Of a stretch of 64,000 nucleotides of DNA, positions 26,201 to 35,700 are shown one piece after another; the stretch's first letter is position 1, and the number at the start of each line of letters is the position of its first letter. Source of the stretch: Limnoperna fortunei. Taxonomy: Eukaryota > Mollusca > Bivalvia > Mytilida > Modiolidae. Both the position numbers and the translations under genes were made by a program. The notes beneath the pieces were generated by a model, which did not search any database, was not told the DNA's origin, and worked only from the letters and a program-made list of their open reading frames with translations. The stretch lies in the NCBI GenBank assembly GCA_944474755.1, contig OX104114.1:43713070-43777069 (forward strand), written 5' to 3'.

Positions 26201-28369
26201 TTTAGTTCACTTGGAGGAAATTTCTGGTCAAATAGACATCTCATTGCTTGCGGAGCAATCTTCAGAACAAGATGGCAAAATCTCAAGAAGTTGGACTCTG
26301 CATCGGTTAGGCATGAAAATCTAAAAAAGTAGACATGGGTTCCAATTATATTGACACTAATGATTATTCCTTAAATTTGTAAATTATCTTTGTGAATAAA
26401 GCTTGGGTATCATTAATGGCTGATGTTGATATGAAATGAAATCATGCCTCAAGGAAAATGTTCACTTTAAAATTAAGCCTGTAGATATATTAAATATTTC
26501 ATTAAACACTGCCATTTTTATTCAATGAATATTCACGAATGACAAAAGAAGCATTAAAGTAATATCAATACATCTTCTTATCATTTTATGAATATGCATT
26601 GAATAAAGACGCCAGTGGTCGTCGAAACGTTAGCCATACATGTGTTTATATGGTATAGTTTTTTTTTATTACTCTAATTAATTTATTTAACTTGGATAAT
26701 TAAATATAGTACCTAAACAACTATTGCGGGGCAGAACCTGCAAATTAAGTACGAATTTTACTTGTTATAAATAAAATTCTGTATAATTATTTCAAAATAC
26801 CACTAGTTACTTATTGCAAAACAGTTATTTATATAAGCACATTGTTAACATTTATTAGAATTCGTACAGAAGTCGTCTGGATCACAATATCTGATACTTT
26901 GCTTTATTTTCAAGAACTTAAAAATTGTGTGTGCAATCATTGTCAAGTAAACTGTCATCAAGGATACCAAGGTTAATATAATTTACTATGCCAGACGCGC
27001 GTTTCATTAAATTAATACTAATCATAGGAACTCAGACCCAAACAATTTTAAAAATCTAAATGATTAATATTTTTAAGAGATTGTTTCATCAAAATTCCAA
27101 AACATTATACCAAATCCGGCTACGGCTATCTTCAACCTTTAAAATAGAACAACCTTCAAATTAAAATAATTTAGAAATTTCATGACAGCAAATTTAGAAA
27201 ATGACTATATCATTGAAAGAGTCAATGATATTTCTGTCAACACCGAAGTGTGACTATTGGGCTACTGATATCCTCGCGGACTAACAGTCCACCAGCATAA
27301 GAATCGATCTAAGTAACAGTTATAGTCATAACAATATATCAGTGCCAGAGCGCTAACGATGTAAAGATCTTGAAACATGAGATGTCAATAGGTATCGTAT
27401 ATATAGCTTCTGAGATAATTTTCTTAAATCAATAATTTTCAAAATCTTAATTTTGTCATATTTTTAAGCCAAAATTAACAAAAAGTAAATAGATTAGGAT
27501 TGAAATGTACTTGCTACTAACAAATGCGAAAAAGACCACGGCTAAAGGCAAAAAGAGGGTCCAGTTTATATTGTCTTACTTGTGGGCCTGAAAATATTTT
27601 CGAGTCAATTACATCCGGTGGTCAAAAATATTTTAAATTGTTACAAATATAAATATAAATGCTATTGTACCATAATGCATAAGAGTCATCATGCTTGGTA
27701 AGCGAAATTAAAAACTTTCATTCGAAATACGACAAATACTATAAGTATTTAAATATGGTCTTTTCGGCCTCGCATAAACCAATTAACTTCTAATTTTGGT
27801 TAGTTGTTCTCAAGTTCTTTTATTTAAATTTTACAAACATAGATTAACCAATTTTTAAAAACATCATGCTATGCAATACTAACTAAAACCTACGTATTAA
27901 AACAATCTGTTTGGCTGGAAGTTGTCTGAAAATCTATCAGGCATAATGAATCTGTTTTCTCGTGTGTGTCCTCAGTACAAATTGTTTGATCAATCTCAGT
28001 GAGGTTATGAGAAGCATTACAGAACACTTCTTGTTGTACATACATCTGAGCCTCACCCAATGATTTCTGCTGTATATCGCACGCCTGATCCAGTGATTTT
28101 CCTGAATCCATCCGATTTTTACTTTCTAAATTTTGTCGTTGTGATTGTTCGTCTGAATTCATCTCAAATGTTATCTCTTGTGAATGTTGTCCCACATCCG
28201 TTTCTGGTTTGTTACAGGACAGGTTATCAATTTCAGTCTTTTTTCTTTTAGCAGATACCTCCGTTTGACTTTCAGAGTCATTTTTCCGCTTTGAAACAGC
28301 CGATAGTATAATCGTCTCACCTACTTCGTCCTTTAATGCTTTAGGTTGTGTATCAGTGTCTGGGTCCAT
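7691..28369 (-). CDS. HEPN-nSTAND3-ankyrin protein (NLR-like sensor), five exons, predicted 1552 aa
   Basis: Joined exons: 28369-27894, 26320-26109, 23685-23447, 19188-19008, 11241-7691. They sum to 4659 bases (1553 codons), and all four junctions agree in phase with GT/AG ends (donors GTAGGT, GTATGC, GTGAGT, GTAAAA). Layout: residues 1-159 polar and disordered, with a bipartite basic signal (27-29 and 41-44); 160 to about 340 DZIP3-like HEPN with R282-N-Y-I-S-H287, matching the R-x4-H RNase motif; about 375-765 nSTAND3 NTPase with Walker A GSPGCGKS (409-416), Walker B YIDDFFG (455-461), a sensor stretch CIFTCRLQIYND (491-502) and an IHDYMFD motif near 665; 768-1552 about 23 ankyrin repeats. 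In known STAND proteins repeats sense a ligand, the NTPase switches, and the N-terminal domain acts. HEPN domains are often RNases. A role in innate defence is inference. Confidence 0.85.
7700..10050 (-). repeat. 99-bp ankyrin-coding tandem array with 198- and 396-bp higher-order units
   Basis: Two ankyrin types alternate, so the basic unit is a 198-bp pair. A four-repeat (396-bp) block recurs: the phrase TATGTCCATTCAATGATGC starts at 7921, 8317 and 9109, offsets of 396 and 792 bp. The stretch 7921-8077 is identical over 157 bases to 9109-9265, 1188 bp (twelve repeats) away, while intervening units differ. Confidence 0.9.
13195..14001. mobile_element. TA-flanked foldback/MITE with CTGTAAACCAAT ends
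   Basis: CTGTAAACCAAT at 13195-13206 is matched by its inverted copy at 13990-14001, and TA dinucleotides flank both ends, as for Tc1/mariner-type target duplications. Next to each end are palindromic phrases of the type CGCGAAAGTTTATAT / ATATAAACTTTCGCG, so each terminus can fold into a hairpin. No coding sequence is seen; the core 13300-13860 is ordinary AT-rich DNA. Confidence 0.8.
14328..14690. repeat. Diverged direct repeat of about 180 bp
   Basis: Two adjacent segments share, in order, GTTT-AAGGAAAA, TGTTATTTATGGATATTGCA, GTACTC-GTATCTAA, TGCGTTGTGA and ATATATTTGATACAAACGTG. Units start near 14328 and 14520. This is an old tandem duplication of unknown origin. Confidence 0.7.
14975..15200 (-). 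pseudogene. LINE reverse-transcriptase C-terminal relic
   Basis: On the minus strand the sequence reads Y-SFFPRTIREWNTLPGYV, preceded by QSYQIPLCKTDYRK and followed by a SFMLAIQ-type end. This is the characteristic C-terminal signature of a common invertebrate LINE ORF2. An in-frame stop lies upstream and no RT core remains, so it is a 5'-truncated dead copy. Confidence 0.7.
15310..15740 (+). pseudogene. Coding-like relic split by a MITE
   Basis: The frame reading EPKNQTDKIFLPPLDTD up to 15366 continues after the MITE as VIGHLNDTINCDNTIDEII and stops at a TAA near 15750. The target duplication CAGAT keeps the frame. The peptide style (polar, paired helices) resembles the linker between endonuclease and RT in LINEs, but I cannot prove the family. 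Confidence 0.45.
15367..15665. mobile_element. hAT-type MITE with CAGTGGCGGATCCAGG ends
   Basis: The left end CAGTGGCGGATCCAGG pairs with the right end CTGTATCCGCCCCTG. CAG-GGCGGATCCAGG is a common hAT-type terminus. CAGAT directly precedes and follows the element, a 5-bp target duplication. There is no coding capacity; the G-rich and C-rich runs inside belong to the element. Confidence 0.8.
17575..18868 (+). mobile_element. Tandem-core hairpin-ended element, family B, copy 1, with a fragment of another element at its left
   Basis: From about 17800 there are five units of roughly 166 bp, each with GGCAATAACTCCTATAAGGAGTCATC, a TTTTCAAGTTACAGGACAAAAA phrase and TGCTGATCATT. Then comes a GACGGACGACGG run and a terminal hairpin at 18833-18863 (AGCTCACATGGACC, loop TTC, GGTCAGGTGAGCT), followed by AAAAA. 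The same right-hand module ends the element at 33096-34577. The part 17575-17790, ending in GGACAGACGGACACACAGAC, looks like the tail of a different tandem-core family, as at 37085-37890. Confidence 0.75.
19008..19188 (-). CDS. Exon 4: end of the HEPN domain and helical linker
   Basis: The acceptor ATTACAG and donor GAG-GTAAAAT bound 60 codons plus one base. The peptide starts AVSRIGGKRYELE, matching the RLGG-type strand that follows the RNase motif in DZIP3-like HEPN domains, and continues as a charged helix toward NIR. It joins exon 3 in phase 0 and exon 5 in phase 1. Confidence 0.85.
20800..21300 (+). pseudogene. LINE reverse-transcriptase relic with FADD box
   Basis: Across frameshifts one reads LSFADDIHAVA, then SLDNIAAAYSMEINVETTK, INSEIIINSQKLE and finally KKRKWYSHVTQSSGHG. 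This is the order of RT palm, thumb and the RKW-HV tail of a familiar invertebrate LINE class. Stops and shifts are frequent, so it is long dead. It lies in intron 3 of the HEPN gene, in the opposite orientation. Confidence 0.7.
21291..21412. repeat. GGAT/GGGT/AGAC microsatellite tract
   Basis: Imperfect GGAT and GGGT repeats followed by GTAG and AGAC runs, directly after the LINE relic. This is a common place for simple-sequence growth. Confidence 0.8.
22261..22435. repeat. Two abutting long hairpins (twin foldback)
   Basis: Hairpin 1 has 34-bp arms (22261-22294 and 22323-22356) with three mismatches and a 28-base loop. Hairpin 2 has 33-bp arms (22356-22388 and 22403-22435) with one mismatch, and its loop adds an inner ACTC/GAGT stem. 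The two share a boundary base. It lies in intron 3 of the HEPN gene. Confidence 0.9.
23447..23685 (-). CDS. Exon 3: HEPN core with R-x4-H motif
   Basis: The acceptor TTCTTTAAG and donor AAG-GTGAGT bound two bases plus 79 codons. The peptide reads FDVTLMIIFFRHL, then LPQPSDDSPGADLARIKYYRN, then YISH, the signature of DZIP3-like HEPN domains. The RNase motif RNYISH is encoded at 23530-23513. The split Gly codon from exon 2 (G plus GT) restores the family's PSG run. Confidence 0.9.
24230..25118 (-). pseudogene. Broken Tc1/mariner transposase
   Basis: The start ATG is at 25118. The N-terminal helix-turn-helix region is clear (MARRRISEAQRWQIIGMHS, then YHYTVISRLVRKH and a GRPSVTTQR linker), followed by RRLGRLVRRT and RSRRVIKLPMLDDR. 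The frame breaks at 24702. Later catalytic pieces lie in shifted frames: VVMDDN near 24520, and an NPK-SI-GINWVGD stretch where NPIEHLWDQLGRR is usual. It cannot encode an active enzyme. Confidence 0.85.
25223..25652. mobile_element. Insertion with CATGGCCGTAGC inverted ends inside the mariner relic
   Basis: CATGGCCGTAGC at the left and the inverted form GCTACGGGCATG at the right bound about 430 bp. Inside, GCCTCACTAAAAATT occurs near both ends in direct orientation. It lies between the transposase start and the right mariner terminus, so it is younger than the mariner. The superfamily is unresolved. Confidence 0.6.
26109..26320 (-). CDS. Exon 2: start of the DZIP3-like HEPN domain
   Basis: The acceptor CTTTTTTAG and donor CTG-GTATGC bound one base, 70 codons and one base. 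The peptide FSCLTDAESNFLRFCHLVL, then FDQKFPPSEL, then RVLTKSQWNLIQPS is the classic N-terminal half of DZIP3-like HEPN domains. The first base completes an ACA codon begun by exon 1. Confidence 0.88.
26990..27370 (+). mobile_element. Relic of a common molluscan repeat (ATGCCAGACGCGCGTTTC type)
   Basis: The phrases ATGCCAGACGCGCGTTTC, AAAATTCCAAAACATTATACC and GACAGCAAATTTAGA, and then GAAGTGTGACTATTGGGCTAC with ATATCCTCGCGGA, follow one another as in an interspersed repeat I associate with bivalve sequences. The class (SINE or Penelope tail) is not certain. It lies in intron 1. Confidence 0.4.
27894..28369 (-). CDS. Exon 1: disordered N-terminus with bipartite basic signal
   Basis: The first ATG has a good context (ACAATGG). 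The exon gives 158 codons plus two bases and ends at AATAC-GTAGGT; reading through would meet a stop at once. It is rich in Ser, Thr, Gln, Asp and Glu. KRK (27-29) and KRKK (41-44), 11 residues apart, form a bipartite nuclear localisation pattern. I recognise no folded domain. Confidence 0.75.
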
Positions 28370-28415
28370 TGTTGCAATTTCACTTGTTTCAAGACTTTCT
28401 TTTTCAAAACAAAAA

Positions 28416-28450
28416 CTAATGAGGCACAAGTTTTTAGTTGTCTTTTTATA
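28416..28450 (-). promoter_or_regulatory. Core promoter of the HEPN gene: TATA box and initiator
   Basis: In gene direction TATAAAAAG (28450-28442) is followed about 30 bases later by TCATTAG (28422-28416), which fits an initiator. This places transcription start near 28420, about 50 bases before the ATG at 28369. TATA-initiator spacing is as expected for Pol II, but both motifs are short. Confidence 0.5.
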
Positions 28451-31400
28451 ACTAAATAGAATTTCAGTACGTTGTTACATGAAACTATATCATTAACAAG
28501 ACACATTCGAAAGTCTTATCACTAGTAGAAGCTTGCATTTTACATCATTATATGATTTAAACAAAGCAGCAAGATGGCATAATGTCGTATACAAGACAGT
28601 CTTTATTTCAATTCACTAGTAAATTCTTATCCTAAAGTTGATATGAAAGTATCCAACCTACAACTAATTGTTAAATTAGCAATTAGTAAAAATAGTTAAT
28701 GAATGAGTGATTATATCACGTTATACCATGTACTTGCCATGTGAAATGACAAATTGATTAAAAGCCGTTACATATGCTTCAAATAAGTAAGTATTCGAAC
28801 AAAAAATGGCTTGCGTTCGAATTAAATTTGTCAAAATCTGAGAAAGCTAATTTCACGTTCGGTAATACTCCATAAGGAGTTGCTAAAGAAAAATCCCTTC
28901 ATTGAAACTGGAAATTAATAAAGGGGAAATTTATGTTGTCTACCTTGTATTATAATTTAGATGTGAAATTAAATTATATAGACATTTGATCACAAATTTT
29001 AATATTATCTTTCTCTGTTGAAAACCTTAAATCAATATTTAGTGTATAAAATTTACTTTTGACAAGAAACAATGATATAAAATGTTAAAATATTTTTGGT
29101 TTTCTTATTTTTAATACATGGCACGACAATGGATTAAATTTGATCAAACGCATGAAAATTTATTTCCAATCATCTTAATAATTTTAGATGAGACCTTTTT
29201 AGAATTATTTTTTAAATGAGAATTTTCTACAAATATTAAGCAATTTTATTATCTTTTTTCGGAAAACCCTTTTACATATAAACCATTATATGATGAGGCT
29301 ACAAATCAAATATGAGCCTACTATGCTAAAAATAAGAAGCTGTGGAGGTCTGAAAAATTCGATTTAAATGGTTTTTTTTACATTGACAGCTTCTATGTTG
29401 GTTGGAAGGAGGTGTCATTGATATAAGTGTGTAAGAACACTGGTTGGTTCCAGTTGCATTTTTCGAAATTAATTTTAAACTACATTTAAATGTTGTAAAG
29501 TCGAAGTTTATGTGGCTGAAACAAAATATTGAAATAAAAAGTTGGGGTCAACCGGCTTTGGCTTGTTGCATAATGAATTTACGCGTTACACATGTTACAA
29601 TTTCGTACATGGTTTATGCATAGAGCATAAAGTTAAAATTATATTTACGTACTTTAGCCAGAGAACACTATCGAAAAAGATTACCATGGAAATGTATCAA
29701 AAAAGCACTTAGAGATCATCAAATCACATTGAACACTACACACTGTTAAGTAAATGCACATGGATACACTTACAAAATCTTTAATGGAACAACTTGAAAC
29801 GAGTTAAGTCACGTAATTTACACTTGTAAATCTTAGAGCAAGTTCAAGTTTCGATAAGTATCAGTTTTAGTTATACATTACACAATATATATTAAGGTAT
29901 GAATGAGCGGGTTATCAGTTACCTTTCAGAGAGATTATAATTCGCTTTATTGTCTATTCAAATTGTAATAACCAATCAATAATTGACGAGTGTTCACTCT
30001 TAGAAAACTTCTGTTTTAAAGTTAATGACGGGCGACTTGTGAGGAAACAGACAGACAGACGGATGACTGGCCAAAATAATTGCAAAAGGTCCCATTTACT
30101 GAGTCATGCATGCTGTAAAAACTAATAAGCGCTGTCGATGATGACGACCCCGGTCGCGCCAAAGTGATGATTGAAATATGGTCACTGAAAACGGCATTTC
30201 GTGCGATTTGCATTCTGAATCTGGACACTGGATAAATATAGGCATTGATAGTAAACTATTTTAGAGTTGCGAATGAAAAAAGGAATCGACATAAAGTAGT
30301 AACATGTCAACATGTCAAAGCCCTCGCACAAGCTACACATACGATCATTCCACATCAAATTCGGTACCTGTTACTGAACTAATGCAACCAAGATTTTAGA
30401 TTGAACTACCCATATGTGTACATTCCTACACAATGTTCTTAAAAGCAAGCAAATACAAATGTCATAGTTAAGATCTTTAAAAAAAACTACTTTAGTCCTG
30501 TATTATATTTTGAAAATTCAAAAACGTCTAGTGTGTTACGAAAGAAGAACACACAATTGTTTAAACGCTATTTGGGAAATTAATCAGAATTATTTTTATC
30601 AAATCTTTAAGCAGACACATAACATTTATGATAAATATATAGTACAAGCAAACCTTTAAGCTTTATCTCCATTTTCTTGTTTTTTTTGTCCAAATCATGC
30701 ATATGGAATACAGCACCATGTCAACTTGTCATATAATTAAACGCCACCTATCAACATTCCTTTACATAAACGACGTCTCCTAGTCAGTTTAAACTATCAA
30801 GTAAAACAATAGCCTTTATTTACTCAATGAAATTTAAATTTGTATCACTTGTATCTGACACAATCTTCTTTTTGACAAAAGATTAACAATAAACACATTG
30901 TTATTTTAAACACAATATGTTTGGTCAACAGTAGAACTGACAATTATATATGGTATATTATTTTTTACAATAACAAAGAGAAATAAAAAATTCACAGTTA
31001 ATATCTATTTGCTAAATTTAAAATTAAATTTTTTTTTTAATATAAATTGTAATTCATGAATGAATTTGTATTTTAAATCTGTGTTATTTCCCGATATTTT
31101 CAGGGCGAACGCTATTTTTTTGCCAATCTAATTAACATTAAATCTTTCACTTGGCCCCCCCCCCTTCCCCTATGTGCAACAACGCATTGAAGGAAGGGTG
31201 GGGAAGAAGCAAGTGAGATATTTAATTTTAATAAGATTACGATATGCATCAAATAATAACAAAAAGGGGAGGTGAGTGAAAGATTTAATTTTAATTAGAT
31301 TCAACTCAGCAACCAATAACAAAAAGACTGGAAAGGGGGGATTACAACGCAGCGATCAATAACAAAAAGGGTGAGCAAGTGAAAGATTTAATTTTTATTA

Positions 31401-32614
31401 GATGGTTTTCGGCCCCCTTTCTGACTTTACCTATATTTAGTGTGAATATTATTAATATAGAATAGAACAGATTGTAGATTTTCGTATTTGTTTGTTGCTT
31501 ACGGGTTGTCAGTATATAAAACACACACTACATACATCTAGTTAGGGGCGTATCTATGGTTGAAATGAAGTGGATGCACAAAAGAAGGTTCTGCAATTAT
31601 AATATTTAACAGTGTTTAACAGATTTAAGCAGACCCATAAGCCATAATGGAAAATGTACATTGTTACAGAATTTTATATTCTTCATAAAGATCAGAATTG
31701 GTATAGGAATACCTGAAAAGTGAGGTGTTGTTGGGTTTTAGTCTTGTTTTTCGCTTTTTGGTGTTTTGTGTTTTTTGTATGACACCGAGGTTGAAGCAAG
31801 TACCTTTGTGCCTCCGAATAGGCATATTAGGGCCCCCATATCATCAAGATACAGTGCCACGTGGAAAATTCCCATTAGAACAGTGGTCACATTTGTAACA
31901 TTTTATAAACATTAACCCATAGACTGTTATGATACCATTTTATGTATCCAGAGTACACTTCTAACAGAAGAATGTGACTTCATTTAAAAATGAAACTTGA
32001 ATACTGCAAACATTAAATAAGTACAAAGGGTACTTCTAACACCAGAACATGTTATCTACACCAGGAAAATATAAATTATACTAATCCCAATCTACATGAG
32101 GTCACCTTTAACATGACAGCATGAAGCAGGGATTCAAATTAGAACCACCTACACATTTTTACCAAAGTCTGACTCAAAAGGGCAACTCCTATTTTGACAA
32201 GTCAGTAAAAAAGTGTTGATAAAAGTAATTACCTAACTCACTTGGCAACCAAATACAATTTGAAATGATTTGTAAAACATCATATTTACTGAAAATGATA
32301 AAAAAAATAAAATTAAAAAAACTTAAAAAATTAAAGCAAAAATGTGGAAGCACATTAATACCCTTTGACTGTGGCATCATCAATGTTTTACACCATTCAG
32401 AAAGATTTCAGTTATTTTATGGCATTCTGTATTTATTGGGAGAGCCATCTACTTTTGGCAAGATAACATGAAATCCTTGTACATTAGGGCTTCCACAGTC
32501 TTGATCTCAACAGTAAATTTAACCGTTTAAAACTAAACAAAGATTACTCATCTGTACTTTTAATGTCTTAATACAAACGACAACACCAATAATTTAATTT
32601 ATATTTTATTACTA
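28451..32614. other. Spacer between the HEPN gene promoter and the TADA1 3' end
   Basis: About 4.1 kb of AT-rich sequence without convincing exons. A short element end (GACAGACAGACGGATGACTGG) is at 30045-30070, and a repeat cluster at 31128-31405. AATAAA motifs for TADA1 read on the minus strand at 32610-32605 and 32437-32432. Confidence 0.5.
31128..31405. repeat. Short repeat cluster with inverted ends
   Basis: GTGAAAGATTTAATTTTAATTAGATT-like units with AATAACAAAAAG recur near 31215, 31276 and 31378. The left edge (TCTAATTAACATTAAATCTTTCACTTGG) is their inverted form. A C13 run lies at its left. It may be the wreck of a small foldback element. Confidence 0.6.
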
Positions 32615-32776
32615 CTATCTAATCGCTGACTGGCTGTGTAATTGTCTTATTGCAACTTCCTGTTGATGTATTAACTCTTGATTAACATCCTCTCGACTCG
32701 GATGCCAAAGTTTATGAATTACTCTCTCCACTGCTGGGGCATACACTGCATGAGATGCTATAGAACTTCTGTACAA
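32615..32776 (-). CDS. TADA1: TADA1 exon 10 (C-terminus)
   Basis: The acceptor GTTTTACAG precedes 53 codons and TAG. It contains HAVYAPAVERVIHKLWHPSR, the conserved C-terminal Tad1 signature. An AATAAA begins five bases past the stop, and another lies about 180 bases on. Confidence 0.92.
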   Translation of the reverse strand: MYRSSIASHAVYAPAVERVIHKLWHPSREDVNQELIHQQEVAIRQLHSQSAIR

Positions 32777-35700
32777 CTGTAAAACCAAAACAAAAAATGG
32801 TATGAAAGCACCGGCAGTAGTGTGTATTGTGTAAAAAAAATCATATTATAGCACTGGTAGAACAATGTGTATTGTATAAAGGAGAGAATGAATAAAAGGC
32901 TGTTACACAAGCTTTGTTGGATGAGATTTGATGCCACTATCAGCTTTATTAAAGACAAATCCTACTATTGTTCTGGATTTTAAACGTTATTGTTCATAAT
33001 TCGTTTATGACATGGTGGTCGTAAAAATTCCTCGAAACTTCCATTTCAATTCCGTACACTTTATGGATCAACTAAAACGTTATTTTATAGGTAACTAGAG
33101 GCTCCCAGGAGCCTGTATCGCTAACCTGAACCTGAAACCAAACAACCCTTTTTTATCCAGCTTTTCTTTGCTATAAGGAATTGCCCAACACTTCTGCAAA
33201 AGTTATTTATTTTGACCTTTTAAGGAAAATAATTCCTATAAGAGGAGCTTTTGATGCTTAGAGGGAGAAGGGAGGTTCACTTCAAATTTGCTGCACCTGT
33301 TATACTTTTTATAACTATCTGTCGAAAACTCTCTTGACTCCCCCCCCCCCCCCCCATTTTCTATTTTAAGCCAACGTAGCTATGTAGGTAGTCAGGTGTC
33401 ATGATTTGCACAATTTTGGTAGAGGATGTCCTAAAGATGATGTGTGCAATGTTTCAAAGCAGTCCTTTAATGAGTTAAAGAGAAGATTTTTTAAAATCAA
33501 GTAAAATTGATTAAAAAAATGTTCAAGGAGAATAATTCCTAAACCGTTCATCAGACAATCTTGACACTAAGTCATTTTTGTAGCCCTCATAGAGCAGAAC
33601 AATTAAGCAATGCTAACTTTTTCTCTAGTTCTAATAATTTTCAAGATTTTGAGGCAAAAATGTCAAAATTAATCAATTTTGACAATCAAAGGGCAATAAC
33701 TCCTATAAAGGAGTCCTCATACAACTTCAACGCAATGGAGTGTTTCGTAGAGCTCTTGATGCAGATGAAGGTATGTCTCTTCGGTTTTCCTGTATCTGTT
33801 ACACTTTTTTAAATATAAGCCAAAAACTGTATTTACCCCCCTCCCCTCAATTCTATTTTTAGCCATGGTGGCAATGTTGGTTAATCTGCAGCCATGGTTG
33901 GTGCAAACTTGGTTGAGGACATTTGACAGATGATGTGTACAAAGTTTCAAAGCAGTACTTTCAGTGGTTTAAGAGGAGAAGAGTTTTAAAAAATCAATTA
34001 AAACAGATTAAAAAAACAGTTCAAGGGGAATAACTCTTAAACGGTTAATCAGACAATCTTGACTCTAAAGCCAATTTTGTAGCCCTCATAGAGCAGAACA
34101 ATTAAGCAATGCTTACTTTTTTTCTAGTTCTAATAATCTTCAAGATTTTGAGGCAAAAATAGCAAAAATTATCATTTTCAACAATTAAAGGGCAATAACT
34201 CATACAAGGAGTCGTCATACAACTTTGACCCAATGGAGTGTTTTGTAGAGCTTTTGATGCTGAAGAAGGAAGGTGCGGTTTTCCTGTATCTGTTATACTT
34301 TTTGAACTATTAGCCAAAAACTGTATTTTGACCCCCCTGTTCTATTTTTAGCCATGGCAGCCATGTTGGTTGGTCTGACGCCATGATTTGTGCAAACTTG
34401 GCAGAAGACATTTAACTGATGATGTGTGCAAAGTTTCAAAGCAATCCCTTCAGTGGTTTTGGAGGAGAAGACTTTTAAAGAAAAGTTAACAACAACAACG
34501 ACGACGACGGACGACGACGACGGACGCCAAGTGATAGCAATAGCTCACATGACCCTTCGGGTCAGGTGAGCTAAAAAGCTATACAGCCTTTTAGAATTTG
34601 GGAACAAACAAAATTAATCACTTTGGAATAGCAAACCTACACCAAAAAGAACTATTATACTTTCGTGATTGTATTTTATCAATATTGTATTATAAGAAAC
34701 TTCTATTTTTGTTCTGGAACCCATTCCTCAACCCACATAACTGCCCAGTACGTCCCAAGGTGGGGGATAGAGTAAGCGGTCTGGTTGAAGGGTTGCTAAA
34801 TTATAATGGAGAAGTATATTGTGGACTATTAGTTGGTAAAGTGTTTGGCGAGTGCCATGTCAATGGCATATTAAGATCCACTTTTTGCAAATTTAAAAAA
34901 AGAGTATGCTCATTGTAGCCATAACAAAATTCTTAATTTTCCATCCCTACCCAATACTCTATACTTTTCCAGTGACAGTCTAAATTTTCCTTATGTCCCA
35001 CCCCTTTTTCCCATTGATTTATTGTTAGTTAACTTGTTCTTATCCTAAATACAGTTGAAATATTGCTTACTGGACCTTAAGCAAATATGCAATCAATCTA
35101 TTTTGTTACAATCTTCCCTCTCTTATTTTTATAAATCATAAACTGGCTCAATCCAGGATATGTTGTTCACCTTGTTTAAAAATTGAAAATCTTTTTAAAA
35201 ATACTAATGTGAATTAAGTTACTGTTTTATTACCTGTAATGTTTCTAGCAATTCAAACAAATTCACTGGTCCTTTACTAGCAGGAAATTGTGCTGTTGAC
35301 AGCTGCTCTGCAGCTCTGGCATCGCCAATGGCAACAGGTGGTTTACGACTTGGGATGTGTAGTGCATTTGGAGTTATGGAGGTGGCTTCACTTAAATACA
35401 AACAAAGAGATTAAGAAAAATGTAAAATGTTTAAAACTACACTTTTGTCAGTTTTATTGATGTCTGTTTTCTTCTAAAAACAAACGAGCAACAGTATGTT
35501 GATTTTCAACTGGCTTGGAAGAAAATGCGGACAAAAATTCATTTTATTCACATGTTTTGTTTGTTTTTGTTTGAAGGTTAATGCCACAGTGAGCAATTTT
35601 TCAGTTATATCATGGTGTGAAGTTTTATTGGGGGAGGTAGCGGCAGTGTACAGATAAAACATCAGACCTTCGGTAGGAAAACTAGTACAATACAAATGAA

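Noticed and set aside
26575..26640. Penelope-like tail phrase (GTCGTCGAAACGTTAG)
   Set aside because: A familiar phrase in invertebrate repeats, but without any coding or border evidence here.
34598..34918. 106-aa plus-strand open frame beside the family B element
   Set aside because: No splice sites, promoter, codon character or known domain; it lies in a TADA1 intron.
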